A stretch of DNA of 64,000 nt from Ctenosaura bakeri. Taxonomy: Eukaryota > Chordata > Lepidosauria > Squamata > Iguanidae. The stretch spans positions 372,001 to 436,000 of the forward strand of contig CAOLHI010000146.1 of the NCBI GenBank assembly GCA_948474755.1, written 5' to 3'. This document shows positions 51,736 to 63,922 of the stretch, one piece after another (position 1 is the first letter of the stretch; every line of letters starts with the position of its first letter). The notes under the pieces are model-generated. The model did not search any database, was not told the origin of the DNA, and saw nothing but the letters and a program-made list of their open reading frames with translations. A program made the translations under genes and the position numbers.

Positions 51736-54142
51736 TGGATCAGTTTAGTGTTAACCAATGAAAGAGCAGTTCTGTAATAAGATTTCACTTCTCCCCATGG
51801 AATTTACAGATTCATGAGGCATTATGGAACATCACAGACAGGCAGACTAATATCTCACCCCCAGTTTTGTTTCTTTCTATCATGGACTTCCTCATATAGC
51901 ATTCACTTTGCCTGCTAAGGCAGAAGTCCGACCTTAGAAGCACAGAGAAATCTCTTGTGCAGGCTGACTGCAGTAAAAGCATCAGCCTCATATGCACATA
52001 GCTTCTATCCCCATTAAAAGGAATGGAAAAGGTATGCAGGGTGGAGAGGCCCATGTGTACACGGAAGTTCCTAAGCTACCACGTGCACATTGTTTCAAAA
52101 GGAAGAGGCTTGAGTTTTGGGAAGAGTATCTAAAGTTCTTAGCCGGACAGTACGGATGCCTCACCAAACTGCAAATCCTTCTCAAGAACTAGGCCTCATA
52201 AGAGCAAACTAGATATAAAAAGGAGGAAGGACGAGGGCTTTCTATATTGTAGGTTATATAGTTTGTGAAGCTGAAATTACACGGAAATCTTGCAGTTGCT
52301 GCCATGTAGGACCATAATACATTAAGCCAAGTGTGTGCGTCTTTCTTGAAATAAATGAAAGCTAATTTGTTAGTCAGACTTGTGTGACACCCTCAAAACT
52401 AATAAGCTTCCGTCTTGGTAGACCACAAAACATAATTAGCATCAAACAAGCGTCAACCATCCATTTAGCTGAAGGATTTTGTGGGAACAAGCTTTTACAG
52501 ATTCACATAAAAAATGGGTGGTGTTGGGGACTTGCCAGTGATTTCCAGTAGTAAATGTGATTTTGCAAGTGACTGATCATACAAAGATGACCCAATACTC
52601 TTTTGCATCTTTGGAGGTGGCAAGAACATTAAATTCCTTGATTAATGCTCCTTAAGAATAGCCATTTAAACTGTAACATTTTGCTTTGTGTTTTTCAAGA
52701 GAATGCTAAACAAGGCTTTTTTAAAAGTCTATTTGTGATTTCATTTGTCATAAAATCTTACATTAAAATTTCAGAAGTTTTCGAACAAGGGTTTAAAATG
52801 TTATGTAACCTATAGCTTCTATACACAACTTACAAGTAGAGGTACAGTGATTGGTCTGGAAGGTCTAGGACCTTGTATTGCAAAGCTTCTGAAGGAGGGT
52901 GACTGAGGTCATGTACTGGAATGTTTTCTTTCATGCCCTTTAGAAAGTTTGATGCAGATGGTGAAAATCTAGCTGCCGCTCATTCAGAGCTACCTTGTTT
53001 GTTATTGTTGTCTTTCTTCTTAGCTTACAGATGCAATTGAAAGCAAGTGAAGATAGCTTTAGAACTTCTACAAGCAAGAAGTCCACTCACTGGCATCAGA
53101 TCATTTGAAGGTAGAGTTGTTCATCCCCACCCCCTTGTTCCTGTCTGACAGGGACAGTCCCAATTAATCTTCAATCATCCCATATTTCCAGCTGCTTTTA
53201 AAACATCCCAGTTTTTCTCAGGTAACTTCAGTTGTTGCAAGCTGAGTTCAAAGTGCAAAAGCAGCTTTAACTCCATTAACTCAGGAAGGGGGAAAGCAGA
53301 GAAGGAGCAGAATATTGCCCTTCTCAGTTGGCTCAAGCAAGAGCAACTTGCTGCAGCTTCTCCTAGTTTGTGTATTCTTTCTCATTAATAAGTTTTGCTG
53401 TCTTGACTACAATCTGATGTTTCTGGCCACACATGCCTTGGTTTTTGAAATATTGGAAGGCATGTGGTTGACAGATCAGAATAATCCTGTGTTCTGAAAT
53501 TTTAGGGCCAAACTCTGACACCTAAGAGCAATTCCTGTTGATGTCACAGACGGTGGCCCTGGTGATTTCATTAAGTACAATACCTTAAGAGTCAACCATA
53601 GTTGCTCAGATTATGTCATTCAAATAATATACAACAAGTCTTTAAAAAGAAAGTATTATATTACATTTTCCAAGCTCTACATTGGAAATAAACTAAGACA
53701 TTTATATGACATAACCCCTAACCATGTGTGCAACCTAAAGAGTGACTGACTTCCTCTTAATGCATCCTGGTTGGCTGTCCATCTGTCAAATTCTTCATTT
53801 CACTGCCCGTCCTTCCAGCAGGGTGCAAGCTGAACAGCCCTTACAGCGCTTTGGAAAGCATATATTGAGCCTTGGTGAAAATAAAGACACCTCTTACCTC
53901 CAGGCTATAGCTTCTACTCCTTGACAACACAGGGGTTAAACAAACTTCAGAGGAATATCTGATGTAGAAAACAGTATTTGGTCCTCAATGAGAACTAAGT
54001 TCCCATGTAGAGGTGTACCTTCTGTTCAGCATGAAGAGCATTTAAAAATATTCACAGATGATGTCTTTCCCCTTCCTATTTAAGGTTTGTAAATTCCAAT
54101 TTGAAAAGTACTTGATGGCAAGGATATAAAGAGACTGGTATA
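51736..54142. other. Unique DNA, no gene seen
   Basis: AT-rich unique sequence with short chance frames only. No clear repeat recognised. Confidence 0.5.
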
Positions 54143-54316
54143 TAATTCAGCTGTGATGGTTATAGTTTGGTGGTAATAATACACATACATATACACACAC
54201 ATATATCTATATACATAGATATAGATACATACATACATACATTTGTGTATATTTGTGTGTGTGTGTATTATTATTACCACCAAAGCTGAATTACAGGTAT
54301 ATATATATATATATAC
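54143..54316. repeat. AT/AC microsatellite inside an inverted repeat
   Basis: TTTGGTGGTAATAAT (54166-54180) is exactly complemented by ATTATTACCACCAAA (54270-54284). Just outside, TAATTCAGC (54143-54151) pairs with GCTGAATTA (54285-54293). Between them lie CACATACA-type and TATATC-type simple repeats. A (TA)n run follows to about 54316. Confidence 0.8.
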
Positions 54317-54757
54317 TTTTGTTCTGATGTTTTCTCTGAAATCAGTAAAATTCCTGTCCTACAGTCATGGTCTTTTACCTCTTTTCCTCAAAGATGATGA
54401 ACATTTGTCACACATGATCTTATTTTTTTTTCTAGGTCTAGCAGCAGAATGTGAAATGGTCTCAGTAAGGAAAGATCGTGGGTGACAATCAGTTCAGTGG
54501 CATATGTGTATCTGGAATATTTCAGTTATGGAAAAATCAACAGCACAAGTAAAGGTGCTTAAGTACAACCTTATCAAATAATTTTGCTGACACCTGGCTT
54601 CTATATTTTGACTTTGTCAATAATAACGCTAATGTTTTTTATCCACTGAAGTTGCATGTAAATTTATGCAGTGATGTACTTGCTATCCCAGACTGAAAAA
54701 ATTTACATTGTGGTTTGTACACCTGTTTAGTGGTTTGGCAATGGAACATATATCTTA

Positions 54758-54905
54758 GGGAGGTGACGAGGTCTCTTTCTCTAGATGTCCTCAGAAAAAT
54801 GCTGGACAGCTACCTGTTGAGGATGCTCTAGCTGGAGATCCAGCAATGAGCAGGGGTTGGACCTGATGGTCCATAAAGCCCCTTCAAACTCTGTGATTCT
54901 ATGAT
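54758..54905 (+). mobile_element. CR1 LINE 3' end, diverged subfamily
   Basis: AGGAGGTGACGAGG-like start, GAAAAATGCTGGACAGCTAC, CCAGCAATGAGCAGGGGTTG, GACCTGATGGTCCATAAAGC, and TCTGTGATTCTATGATTATG. It matches the end of CR1 3' UTRs, with a decayed ATTCTATG tail. Confidence 0.8.
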
Positions 54906-56043
54906 TATGTTTTAAGAAAATTTCCAAGTTTATGATTATATGTAGTGTTTGTTAATCAAGGAAGAATCAGTTACTTTATCATCTGTTCTAATAAAACATT
55001 TTTCCAAATCAATAGTACTCATATATCTGTACTTCTATTGTAGTGCTACTCTGTTTCCTGCCCTGCTAGAACAATATCCACTTCTCTTTCCAGCATCTGC
55101 ATCAGCAGTAGCAAATACTAAAATGATCATAAGAAACAACCAACAATAAAAAATCCAGACAACCATTCCATAGAGATCAGACACCTTCAGACATGCAAAA
55201 GAAGTTGGGAAAAGGTTAACATATCAAGTTAAGCAGTAATAAACAAAAACAAAATCTAAGTCACTTTCATTCACCTTTAACATGGGACATATTTAAATAT
55301 ACCTTTACAATTCAGAAAATTAAAAGTCTTGCCAGAATAAAAGTCAAAATCTCTTCCATTATTTTACACCACCCTCTTTCTTAGTCTGCTTTGAGCCAAG
55401 CAGGTAACAGTTTGCATGGATTTTTCAGACTTTGTTTTTTTGTTTCTTTTGGAGGCCAGGAAATCCAAAGGACCACCTATTTCCATATGAAACAGTAGAT
55501 GGCCCGATGTATGCTCTGCCATCTGGACTCGGTAGGTGGGGGAGTAGACATGCCAAGACTTCCTCTTTAGCAACATCCTGAGTGTGGGACCATCTTCCAA
55601 GAGTTGACTCCATTGCTTTTGAGCTTTCAGTGCACAGCTAAGACAGTATTATTTCACAGGGCTGTGAGTCTTCAAAACTAGAGTTGGCATTGCTGGCTAT
55701 TTTAACTATTTGTGGTGTTTAGAACTAGTTTTGCTTTTTAAGTACCTAAAAACAATTTCAATCCATCTAAAACTATTAAAAATATCTTAAAACTCTAATA
55801 TATTCAGTCCTACTAGTCTCTGTAATATATTCAGTACTGTAATACATTCAGTCCCACTAGTCTCCAAAGACTCTAGTGAAAAGCCACATTTTAACATGTC
55901 ACTGAAAGAGATCACCACTCTTTCCAAGTTGCCTTTACTACTTGTGGCCTAAACTTCCTCAGTCCCAAGCAAAAATCCAAGAGAACTAGACTTTGAATAA
56001 AGAACAAAGTGATTGATGTAAAAATGTGTTGGCTTATTTAATC
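54906..56043. other. Unique DNA, no gene seen
   Basis: A local near-duplicate AATATATTCAGTCCTACTAG / AATACATTCAGTCCCACTAG occurs at 55797 and 55842. No gene-like frame. Confidence 0.45.

Positions 56044-56093
<50 letters not shown>
56044..56093. repeat. (ATT)n microsatellite
   Basis: About sixteen ATT units. Confidence 0.97.
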
Positions 56094-56095
<2 letters not shown>

Positions 56096-57374
56096 AACTT
56101 AATCAAGAGAGACATCAATGCAGAAATTCTGATTTAAATCAATCACTTTAGTTGACAAATAAAAATAATTAATTTCCCTTTTTCACTGGCAAATTTCCAA
56201 TTTAGTACATAAGTTAATTGCTTTTAATTCATCTGTTTCTATCAATGGAATCAGTACAATTGCTTCTTATTACTGAGGTATTGTTAAAAGGAGTATACTT
56301 GTTTCATTTTAACAAGTCATTGTTTCTGCATGGAAGAGTGAAATCTTGGCCACTTAAAAATCAGTACAGACGGAATAAATAGCCTTAGCCCTCACTGATA
56401 GGTCTTATGCAGTAATTCGTAGGGACAGAGGTTATTCTAGACTACCAGAATACCTCTGTGGGCAGGGAATTCCTTTCGTGTCAACAAAGAAATCCAGTAA
56501 ACATCAAAGGGTGGATCTGAAATGTGGGGCACCTTGATAAATGTCAGCCTCTAACTATAAATTGTGTAGCTCAAGCTGCTTTAATTGGACTAATCTGTGT
56601 AGCTGGTAAGAGTCTGATTTAAGAGTCTGATCCATGTGGTTGGTAAGACCTGAATAGCACAGTCACTTGATCGGAGGGCTTGGATTTGAGATGAAGGAGC
56701 AGTGTCAGCTTGTCTCCCATTCCCAAACAAATGGCCCTGCCAGAGCAGTGACTGATTCTGGTCAAAGCTACTTGAGGTTATGGAAACTGGAGCCTTAAAA
56801 ACTAGAAGGAAGTCCTGCAGTGTCTTTGGGTTCTCATTCCAACGCTAGATGCTGAACTGTGAGTTGTTTTCTCAAAGTCAGCAACAGATTTAACTAATGA
56901 ACACTGGTTCTAAAGTATTTCTTTATAAATGAAAAATTACCTGATCAGCAATGAGTAATTTATGAAACCTTAAGTCCTGTGCACTTTCAATTTTCATCTG
57001 AACAACAGAAAAAAATACAGAAGAAAACACAAGCACCTTTCACACAACACAATTGTACACAATTGCATACAACTCAAGCATCCTGGAAATCACAGGAATA
57101 TCCTAGGAAAATTGCAGGGTTCCCTAGTATACTGTCCAGCCTGCAGAATCACAGATTCAGTATTCCAGCAGGAGTTCTCTTCACCATCAACATGAAATCC
57201 TGATTTTGATTTCCTCAGGGTGACCCATAAAGCAATGAAAAAATGGGCAGGAGACAGCCTTTAAGGGGATGCCCTAACAACCATTCACTAGTAGATGGAG
57301 GACAGTAGTTGCTTTATGTCCCATTGACTTACCAGCAGAAGCTGACTGAAGGATGAAGAAAGGACAGGCAGAGA
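56094..57374. other. Unique DNA, no gene seen
   Basis: AT-rich and unique, with no strong feature. Confidence 0.5.
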
Positions 57375-57379
57375 CAGAG

Positions 57380-57844
57380 GCCCTTTCCGCACGTGGGAAA
57401 GGAACTGTGCAAAAACAGGACTCACCAGATTTTTTCAGCATCCGGGCGAGTCTGTCGGGATGAGGAGCAGTACGAGCTCGTCGCTTCGCACTGCTCCGGC
57501 GTCCAAAATGGCGGCTTCCGGTTGGTGGAGGCTCTCCACCAACCGAAGGAGCTTGCCAGCCTAAAGCCCACCCCTGGCAGATCTGCAGACACGCACTAGT
57601 GCGCGCCTGCAAATCTGCACCGGAGTGCGGTGACGGAGCAACATGGAGTCGCATGCTCCGTGCTTTTTAAAAACCTCTTGAAAGAGGTTTTTAAAAAGCA
57701 AGCTGCACAATTAGTTCTGGTCGCTCCGAACTGGACTGAGGTGTGGGACTACAAAAAGTAGTCTGCCCAAGTCCACTCCACGGTGCAGAAGACCTTCGTC
57801 GGAGGTCGCTCTGCGCCGTTTTAATAGCCTGATGCGGAAAGGTC
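57380..57844. mobile_element. Hairpin-rich transposon, copy 3 (465 bp)
   Basis: The left end GCCCTTTCCGCACG matches the right end's reverse complement GACCTTTCCGCATC. A perfect 5-bp duplication CAGAG flanks it (57375-57379 and 57845-57849). The interior is GC- and CpG-rich and packed with hairpins: GGAGCAGT/ACTGCTCC (57464-57471, 57490-57497), CGGTTGGTGGAG/CTCCACCAACCG (57519-57530, 57534-57545), a 19-bp perfect stem with a 2-base loop at 57661-57700, GACTAC/GTAGTC (57747-57752, 57758-57763), and GACCT/AGGTC inside GCAG/CTGC (57785-57814). Short open frames across it are composition effects. It is the best-preserved of the three copies. Confidence 0.8.
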
Positions 57845-57849
57845 CAGAG

Positions 57850-58649
57850 TGAGGCAAAGAGCAGTTTGAACCATTTCTTCTAGTTTATGTTTATCTTAAG
57901 AAAATTGGAGTGCGGAGCGCTATTCCTTTATCTTTGTGTGTGAGTACGAGAGGTGAAGGAGAATGTGTGCTTGTATGTATTTGTGTGAGAGAGGAAAGAG
58001 TATTTTTGTGTGGGAGACACTGTGTGAGGGAAAGAAAGAAGGATATTAGAGTCTGTCTCTATAGAAAAAGTAGCTTATTTATATTAATGATGCCGTCATA
58101 CACATATCTACTCATAAGCAAACTCCACTGAGTTCAGTGGAACTTATTCCCAAGTAAATGTTTATGACACTGGAATGTATCAAATACTTTATAACAATCA
58201 GTTTTTTTCCCCCAACTATATATATTTTAACTCGTTCTGTTCCATTTACTTCCCAGAGCTGAAGGTATTGTACATGATTTTTCCCAATCCCTACCTCCAT
58301 CTTTATCTTAATTCTGTCAATTTGGTTAGGCTGAGAGGCTGTGGTGATCTGAAACTTTATAGCAAAGCTGAGATATATATGAGCTTTATGAGGAAGCTGG
58401 AATTTATGTATGGTATATAATGGGTGCAGTCTTGTTTGGTCCAATGTAGTGTGATACTGTAGTTATGCATAAGTAACTGTAGTACAGCTGGCTACTCACT
58501 ACCCCCTAGACCTACTTCACTGCAGCACCCCACCATGGCTGTTCCATGCATAGTGGGGGACTGGAACAGCACCTTGCTGTGTCTCCAGCCAGATGCAAAA
58601 TTGTTACATCCTCCACTGAGGTTTGCTGGAGTTTTCCGGAAGTCTCCGT
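57850..58649. other. Unique DNA, no gene seen
   Basis: A GT-rich patch at about 57934-58020 and otherwise unique sequence. No gene supported. Confidence 0.45.
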
Positions 58650-58800
58650 GGAGAATATAATCATTTTATATCTGATCATGTAGTTAGATGCTTCTGGGAT
58701 TTATTGTTTTCTGGGGCTCTAAAGCAGAGAATTCTAGGTACTTTAGTGCCATGGCAGTTAAAGTGGTAGCAAAGTGCTATGTTTATGTAGTGTGAAAAAC
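58650..58800. mobile_element. Palindromic MITE, diverged
   Basis: GCTTCTGGGATTTATTGTTT on the left and TTAGTGCCATGGCAGTTAAA, GTGGTAGCAAAGTGCTATG on the right follow the half-sites of the family at 13690 and 60129. Confidence 0.5.
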
Positions 58801-59644
58801 AGCTAAGAGGTTAATTCGGACAGTTCTGAGCTGGCAAGATCAGGGATGGTCTGCATCTTTTCTGCCAGTTCAGCCAATGAGCATGGATATGGGTTTGATA
58901 TATAATGTATGAGGAGAATAATAAAAGCTACCTGCCTATCAGATGAATGAGATTAATTATAGCTTCCCTTTCTCTGCTGGTAAGTTCTGGTCTGCTGCCT
59001 CTTCATAATAATTTGCCTGTATCTTGCCATTCGTGCAGTAGTCAAGGTGATGGAAGTTGAGAGTTTCTTCTCCTCTTTCTTTTAATTTCAGACACCTTCA
59101 TTATGATGCTGATAATTTTAATAGCACTGAGATGCACATGTTCAAACACCTCTCTCCTGTTAGCCTTTTCTTTGTCACTAATAAAACCACGTATACTAAT
59201 TTAGTTTTTAATTTTATTTTTAGCAGGAAGTTCTGGGTAATTTGGAAACTAAGAAAATGCATCCCTGTTGTAAGATCAGTAGATCCAGTCAAGCTGTAAC
59301 AGATAACAATTAGGCTCTGTTTTATATTGTGCCATGGTAGTAAGACTGAAGATTTTTCCAAATCACAGAGTTGCACATTCATTATAAGAAGCCACGAATT
59401 AGGACAGAAAGCATAAAGCCTATACTGGACACAATCTACTATTAGTTTTAGGAAAAAGTATACTTTATTGCTACTGCTGATCTTTTCTTCCTAATGTATC
59501 ATCCACAGAATTTTTGTTGCAGCATAGCCAATCTCCTTTGCATATGGGAAAACAAGCAGATTGAAATGTTCATCTCAACGTGTACTACAGAAAACCACAG
59601 TTTCACTGTGACCTAGTTTTCACAATTTACAGGTGAAGATTTGA
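58801..59644. other. Unique DNA, no gene seen
   Basis: No repeat or gene-like frame recognised. Confidence 0.5.
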
Positions 59645-59763
59645 CTCTTAATATTAATGTCAGCTAAAGCAGACCTATTGAATCAGTGGGATTTACCTAT
59701 GTGTGGACAGTACATTCAATGATTGATTTAATGTGAGTACTCTAGTTGAATAGGACTCAGGCC
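59645..59763. mobile_element. MITE fragment, TGGCCTAAATCCAATTG family
   Basis: GCAGACCTATTGAATCAGTG then GGATTTACCTATG, and GTACTCTAGTTGAATAGGAC then TCAGGCC, resemble the inner and right parts of 31063-31196 and 42830-42961. Confidence 0.4.
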
Positions 59764-60128
59764 AGAAATCAAGATTTCCCCCAGAGGCGATAACTAAGGA
59801 AATTCCCAGTGCAGCAAACCTTTGGGCCCCCAACCTCAGGTCCTGTTGGTATTTTGCCCAGGTCTGCCACATTGCTTACTAGTGCCTCACATTGGCATAG
59901 ACCCATGGACAGAGCAGCAGCAAAGTCTCCAAATGCTCCATCTGTTCTAGGCTTCATAAATTCACTGGGTGGCCTCTGTTAAAGTGAACTTTGACAAAAT
60001 CCAAGAACAAAATTGATATCCAGAATGCAGGTATGGACTCATTGCAGGAACTTTCATACTGCAGGAGTTTTCATGTTGTAGTATTCTTACACATAAGAAA
60101 CTAGAAGTCTTAAGAACTTTCATACTGC

Positions 60129-60305
60129 ACTACACTGTTATAGTGCTATCATTACACTTTCAGCATCCTATGGAATCCTGCATTTTGTAGTTTAGGGAGG
60201 GGCATTTAGAATTCTCAGCCAGAGAGCTCTTTGCCCTCAGTAAACTACAAACCCCAGAATTCCACAGGATGTTTAAAGTAGAATAATAGCACTACAACAG
60301 TGCAG
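60129..60305. mobile_element. 177-bp palindromic MITE
   Basis: The left arm CTACACTGTTATAGTGCTAT, CATTACACTTTCAGCATCCT and ATGGAATCCTG is complemented by the right arm CAGAATTCCACAGGATG, then TTTAAAGTAGAATAATAGCA and CTACAACAGTG. The centre has AATTCTCAGCCAGAGAGCTC, which is nearly self-complementary. Non-coding. Confidence 0.75.
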
Positions 60306-60776
60306 GACAGAAAGGCCCTATGTTAGCATGTGTTTGTCTGTGTGCCTGGATCACGGGAGTATTCTATAACACAAAACCTAACCTATAGTCAGACATGGCA
60401 TGGACTGACATCCTTAATGAGATGTCTGAGAGAACTCTAGCATATTGTAGCTTTACTAGCTCAGCTGACAGGGCGCAGTGCACTACTATGCTCCAGTTAA
60501 TATATTTTTTCTTTCATTTGTAATATAAATTCAGGTCAAGGAGGCTGGGAAATGTGCAGGGAAGAAGGAGGAGATCACTGCTCCAGTTGTCCATAATGTC
60601 AGGCTGCCTCTGCTGTAATTCTTGAAAGACCTACTGTGCATCGTTTCCTTTGCAGTTACATAAGGAGAATCTGGACACCAGGTTTTCAAATGAAAGATAT
60701 TGTGGGTATTCCTTTCTATGTCTACTGATGAGGAAATCTGTTTGAGTGCAGTGCTAAGTAGATGATGAGACAATGG

Positions 60777-60827
<51 letters not shown>

Positions 60828-62589
60828 GATACACACACACATCGGGGACGCAATTCCAAATTGAGAAGTCTTTGAGGGACCTAATTCCAACAGTGGACTG
60901 GGTTAATGTGACAGGGCCAGAAAAAAAGTAGGTGTGACCAAAGCAAAGGCAGCAAGGCCAATTGAAATTGTTACCAGTCTGGACATTTTCCTACCAAGCA
61001 TTAGGTCAGTACTATGCAGAATAAGCCCCAGTGCAACAGTTTTCCTGTCTGAAAAGATAAGCATAGTTCTATACAGTTTATTTAAAGTTTAGATGTCCCC
61101 TTTTCATTGATCATTGGTCAGCAATAATGCAGCAGGACCTTGCTTGTAGGTGGGGAACCCTGTAAACTCCCATGTTGGCATCTTACAGATATAGTCATAT
61201 TGGAAGCACACTCAATAGCTTTCCTACCCCTCATTTGTGATATTTAGCTCTCCAGATCTGTCTGACGCACATTAGACTGTCTCATTCCATTCCAGAACTG
61301 AATTGGAAGAGTTCACTAAGCTCTGGAGTTACAAACAAGTCTGAATCAGCCCAATTTGATTATTTACTTGGAATTCAGTTTTGTTCAGCCTTATTAAACA
61401 TTTTCTTTGATCCTCAATGTGTTCTCCTCTGATTTTGGCCATTATTTATCCCCTATCTCACTGAATTGTATGTGTAGATGCATATTTTAAAATTTGCATA
61501 TCATTTACATAAACCAGAAGCACATTTGAAAATAATTGTTATAATGCATAGAAAAATACAACCTGTCTCACCATATTGGCAAAGGCCTGTGCAACCTGTG
61601 TGTCTCCTTCGTCTGTTGCCCACATGCCAATTATTAATAGGTAGTATCAAGGGCCCTGCTCTCCCTTTTTATTATGCCCCTTAAACACAAGAATGCCTTC
61701 AAACAGAGAAATGTCCTTAATGTAGGACATATGGATGCAATGATTTGAGCAAGGTGTCTTCAATTCAAAGAACATCGAAATAGCGTCTGTGCATCATACT
61801 GGGTCAGACCCAAAAGGAAGATGGGGAAATGGCTTGCTTGACACCTCTTTGGAAATCAGGAGGGGAAATCTATTTTCACATCTCTGTCTCCCTTGCATAA
61901 TGTATGATATCTGAATTAACTTTCATGACATATTAACACTCTGGAGCTGACTTAATATATAGTGTTATGTAATAAATTATGCATGTCTTCTGCATTAGTT
62001 GGGGTGTGATTCCAGCAGCTGTAGACTTGAAATTGTCTCAGAGTCACACAGTTGCTCAATAATGATGTAGCCAAATTCTATATACTGCATTGTATTTTGC
62101 ATTGCTTTTGGTTATTTTTGACTTGTCTAATTTACTGAACCCACAACCATACAAGCTGGGTTAACTTTCTTCTCTCCTTTTCATGTATTAGCCAAAAAAG
62201 AGGCAGGGGGTAGGGAGAAGAAGAGCAATGAAATATCCAATTCCATACCCTTCAAGCTGCACTAATTCCTTTGGCATCCTATTGTAATTTTTGTCTGTCA
62301 CATCAGAAGCCTTGTGAATACCTTTGCCTGGATACGCGTGATACGTCATGAAGAGAAAGAACAATGCTAAAATGTTAACACTACAGTTAGAATGCACTAT
62401 TCACAAGTGTAAAAATGTCAAACAACACAATCTACATGCTTCCACATTCATGTTTAATGCATCTAAAAATAGTAATGCTGCCAATGCTAAAAGGATTTGA
62501 AGCAGTTATTTTGTCAGGAGTATATGAATTGGCTTAGATGCTGAATGCAACATATGCATGAATGACTATATCCATTAATTCCAGAAGAG
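60306..62589. other. Unique DNA with a GATA microsatellite
   Basis: Apart from (GATA)n at 60777-60827 and a short AC run just after it, no feature was recognised. Short frames only. Confidence 0.5.
60777..60827. repeat. (GATA)n microsatellite
   Basis: About twelve GATA units followed by a short AC run. Confidence 0.97.
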
Positions 62590-62660
62590 TAGTCTTCTTA
62601 ATCGTTAGCAGCAAAAAGATAAAGAGTCATGTGGCCTTTGAGACTAACTGGTGTACAATG
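62590..62660 (+). repeat. Fragment of the GATTTATTTTAGCATGAGC family
   Basis: GTTAGCAGCAAAAAGATAAA, GAGTCATGTGGCCTTTGAGA then CTAACTGG follow the outer arm of this known reptilian interspersed repeat. Confidence 0.5.
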
Positions 62661-62892
62661 TCAATTAATCTGGCCTGTTTTGTTGCCTCTGCTGTATTCT
62701 CTTCTGCTCTACTTTTTCCTCCTCTGTTAAGGTTTAAATTGTAGGCTCCATTGGGCAGAGACACATTATTGTTCATTTCAATTGATGATGTGTTTCATCC
62801 ATTAATTCCAGAAAAGTGTTAGACTTTGTTTGTGGGTTTTTGTTTTGTTTTTTGTTAATTTCTTTTTTTTACAAAGCTTGCCTGCTTTTTTT

Positions 62893-63110
62893 CCTTCTCA
62901 AAGAGATAGCTATGTTAGTCTTTTTCAGCCAAAATGGGTGGTGGGAAGGAATGGGGAGGGAATTTGGCAGCATCTTTGAGACTGATTTATTTTAGCATGA
63001 GCTTTCATAGAAATCAATGTACAGAAGCACCTGAAGTATATTGATACCCGCAAAAGCTCATGTTAAAATAAATCAATTAGTCTCAAAGGTGGTCCTAGAT
63101 TTTTTTTTCT
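62893..63110. repeat. Palindromic interspersed repeat
   Basis: CATCTTTGAGACTGATTTAT then TTTAGCATGAGCTTTCATAG (62970-63010) is mirrored by CGCAAAAGCTCATGTTAAAA then TAAATCAATTAGTCTCAAAG (63050-63089). The outer left text GATAGCTATGTTAGTC is also typical of this family. Confidence 0.7.
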
Positions 63111-63369
63111 GTGCATATTTTCCTTTCCTTTCCTCCCCCCCCCAACTTCTCAGTAACATATATCTCTGATATGCACATTTATGGCCTTCCATAGGTTCAG
63201 GCCAAAGAACCATGAATGTAATGAAAATAGCTGCTAATGCAGTGTGGCAAAACTCAAGTTACAACTTGCAGAATTCCTCAGTCACCATTTTCAAGCTCTT
63301 AGTCTTCCAAGCGCATGCACCGCAACAGTTTGTGGAGCCCCACAACGGGGCTTACACCCACCTGGTGTC

Positions 63370-63470
63370 CTTCATATGTTTGGAACTATGTCTCCTATCA
63401 ACCACAACCAAAATGGCTAGTGATCAAGAATGATAAGAGTAGTAGTCCAAAACAATGGAGGACATCAGAT
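63370..63470. mobile_element. hAT-type MITE
   Basis: GGAACTATGTCTCCTATCAA and ACCAAAATGGCTAGTGATCA, then GAGTAGTAGTCCAAAACAAT and GGAGGACATCAGATTGAGGG, follow the core of the CAGGGGTGGG palindromic family. Confidence 0.5.
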
Positions 63471-63646
63471 TGAGGGGCGGCTGTTTTAACAGCTCTCATG
63501 TGGGGCAATTTCTTGGGATTTGATTTTTTTGTACTGAAATCTAGAGACCATCAAGTTAGGTGGTTTTAGAGGGGAACAAAGTTGTTGAAACATTTTATGT
63601 GACATTGAGTTTACCATTATCAAAGTAACAGCACTTTAACAAAAAC

Positions 63647-63922
63647 TGTTGTGTGCCTTCATGATGTTTCTGATTTATGACATCCCTAAGCTTTTTTTTT
63701 TTTGAAAAAAATTACTTCTGCTCACTTCCTGTTGTTATTGGGCTTTCCTGGCAAGATTTGTTTTTGTTTTTTTCCTGGGGGGAGTTGCCTTTGCCTTCCT
63801 CTGAGGCTGAGAAAGTATGACTTGCCCAGGTTCACCCAGTGGGTTACATGGCTGAGCAGGGATTCAAACCTTCATCTCCAGAGTGGTAATCCAGTGCTCA
63901 AAACACTGCAGTATGTTGGCTC
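63647..63922 (-). mobile_element. tRNA-headed SINE with internal disruption
   Basis: Starts on the plus strand GTTGTGTGCCTTCATGATGT (tail), then GGGCTTTCCTGGCAAGATTT, TTGCCTTCCTCTGAGGCTGA, GACTTGCCCAGGTTCACCCA, GGGATTCAAACCTTCATCTC (B-box-like), and CAGTATGTTGGCTC (head). A T/A-rich patch at 63690-63712 disturbs the body. Confidence 0.8.
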
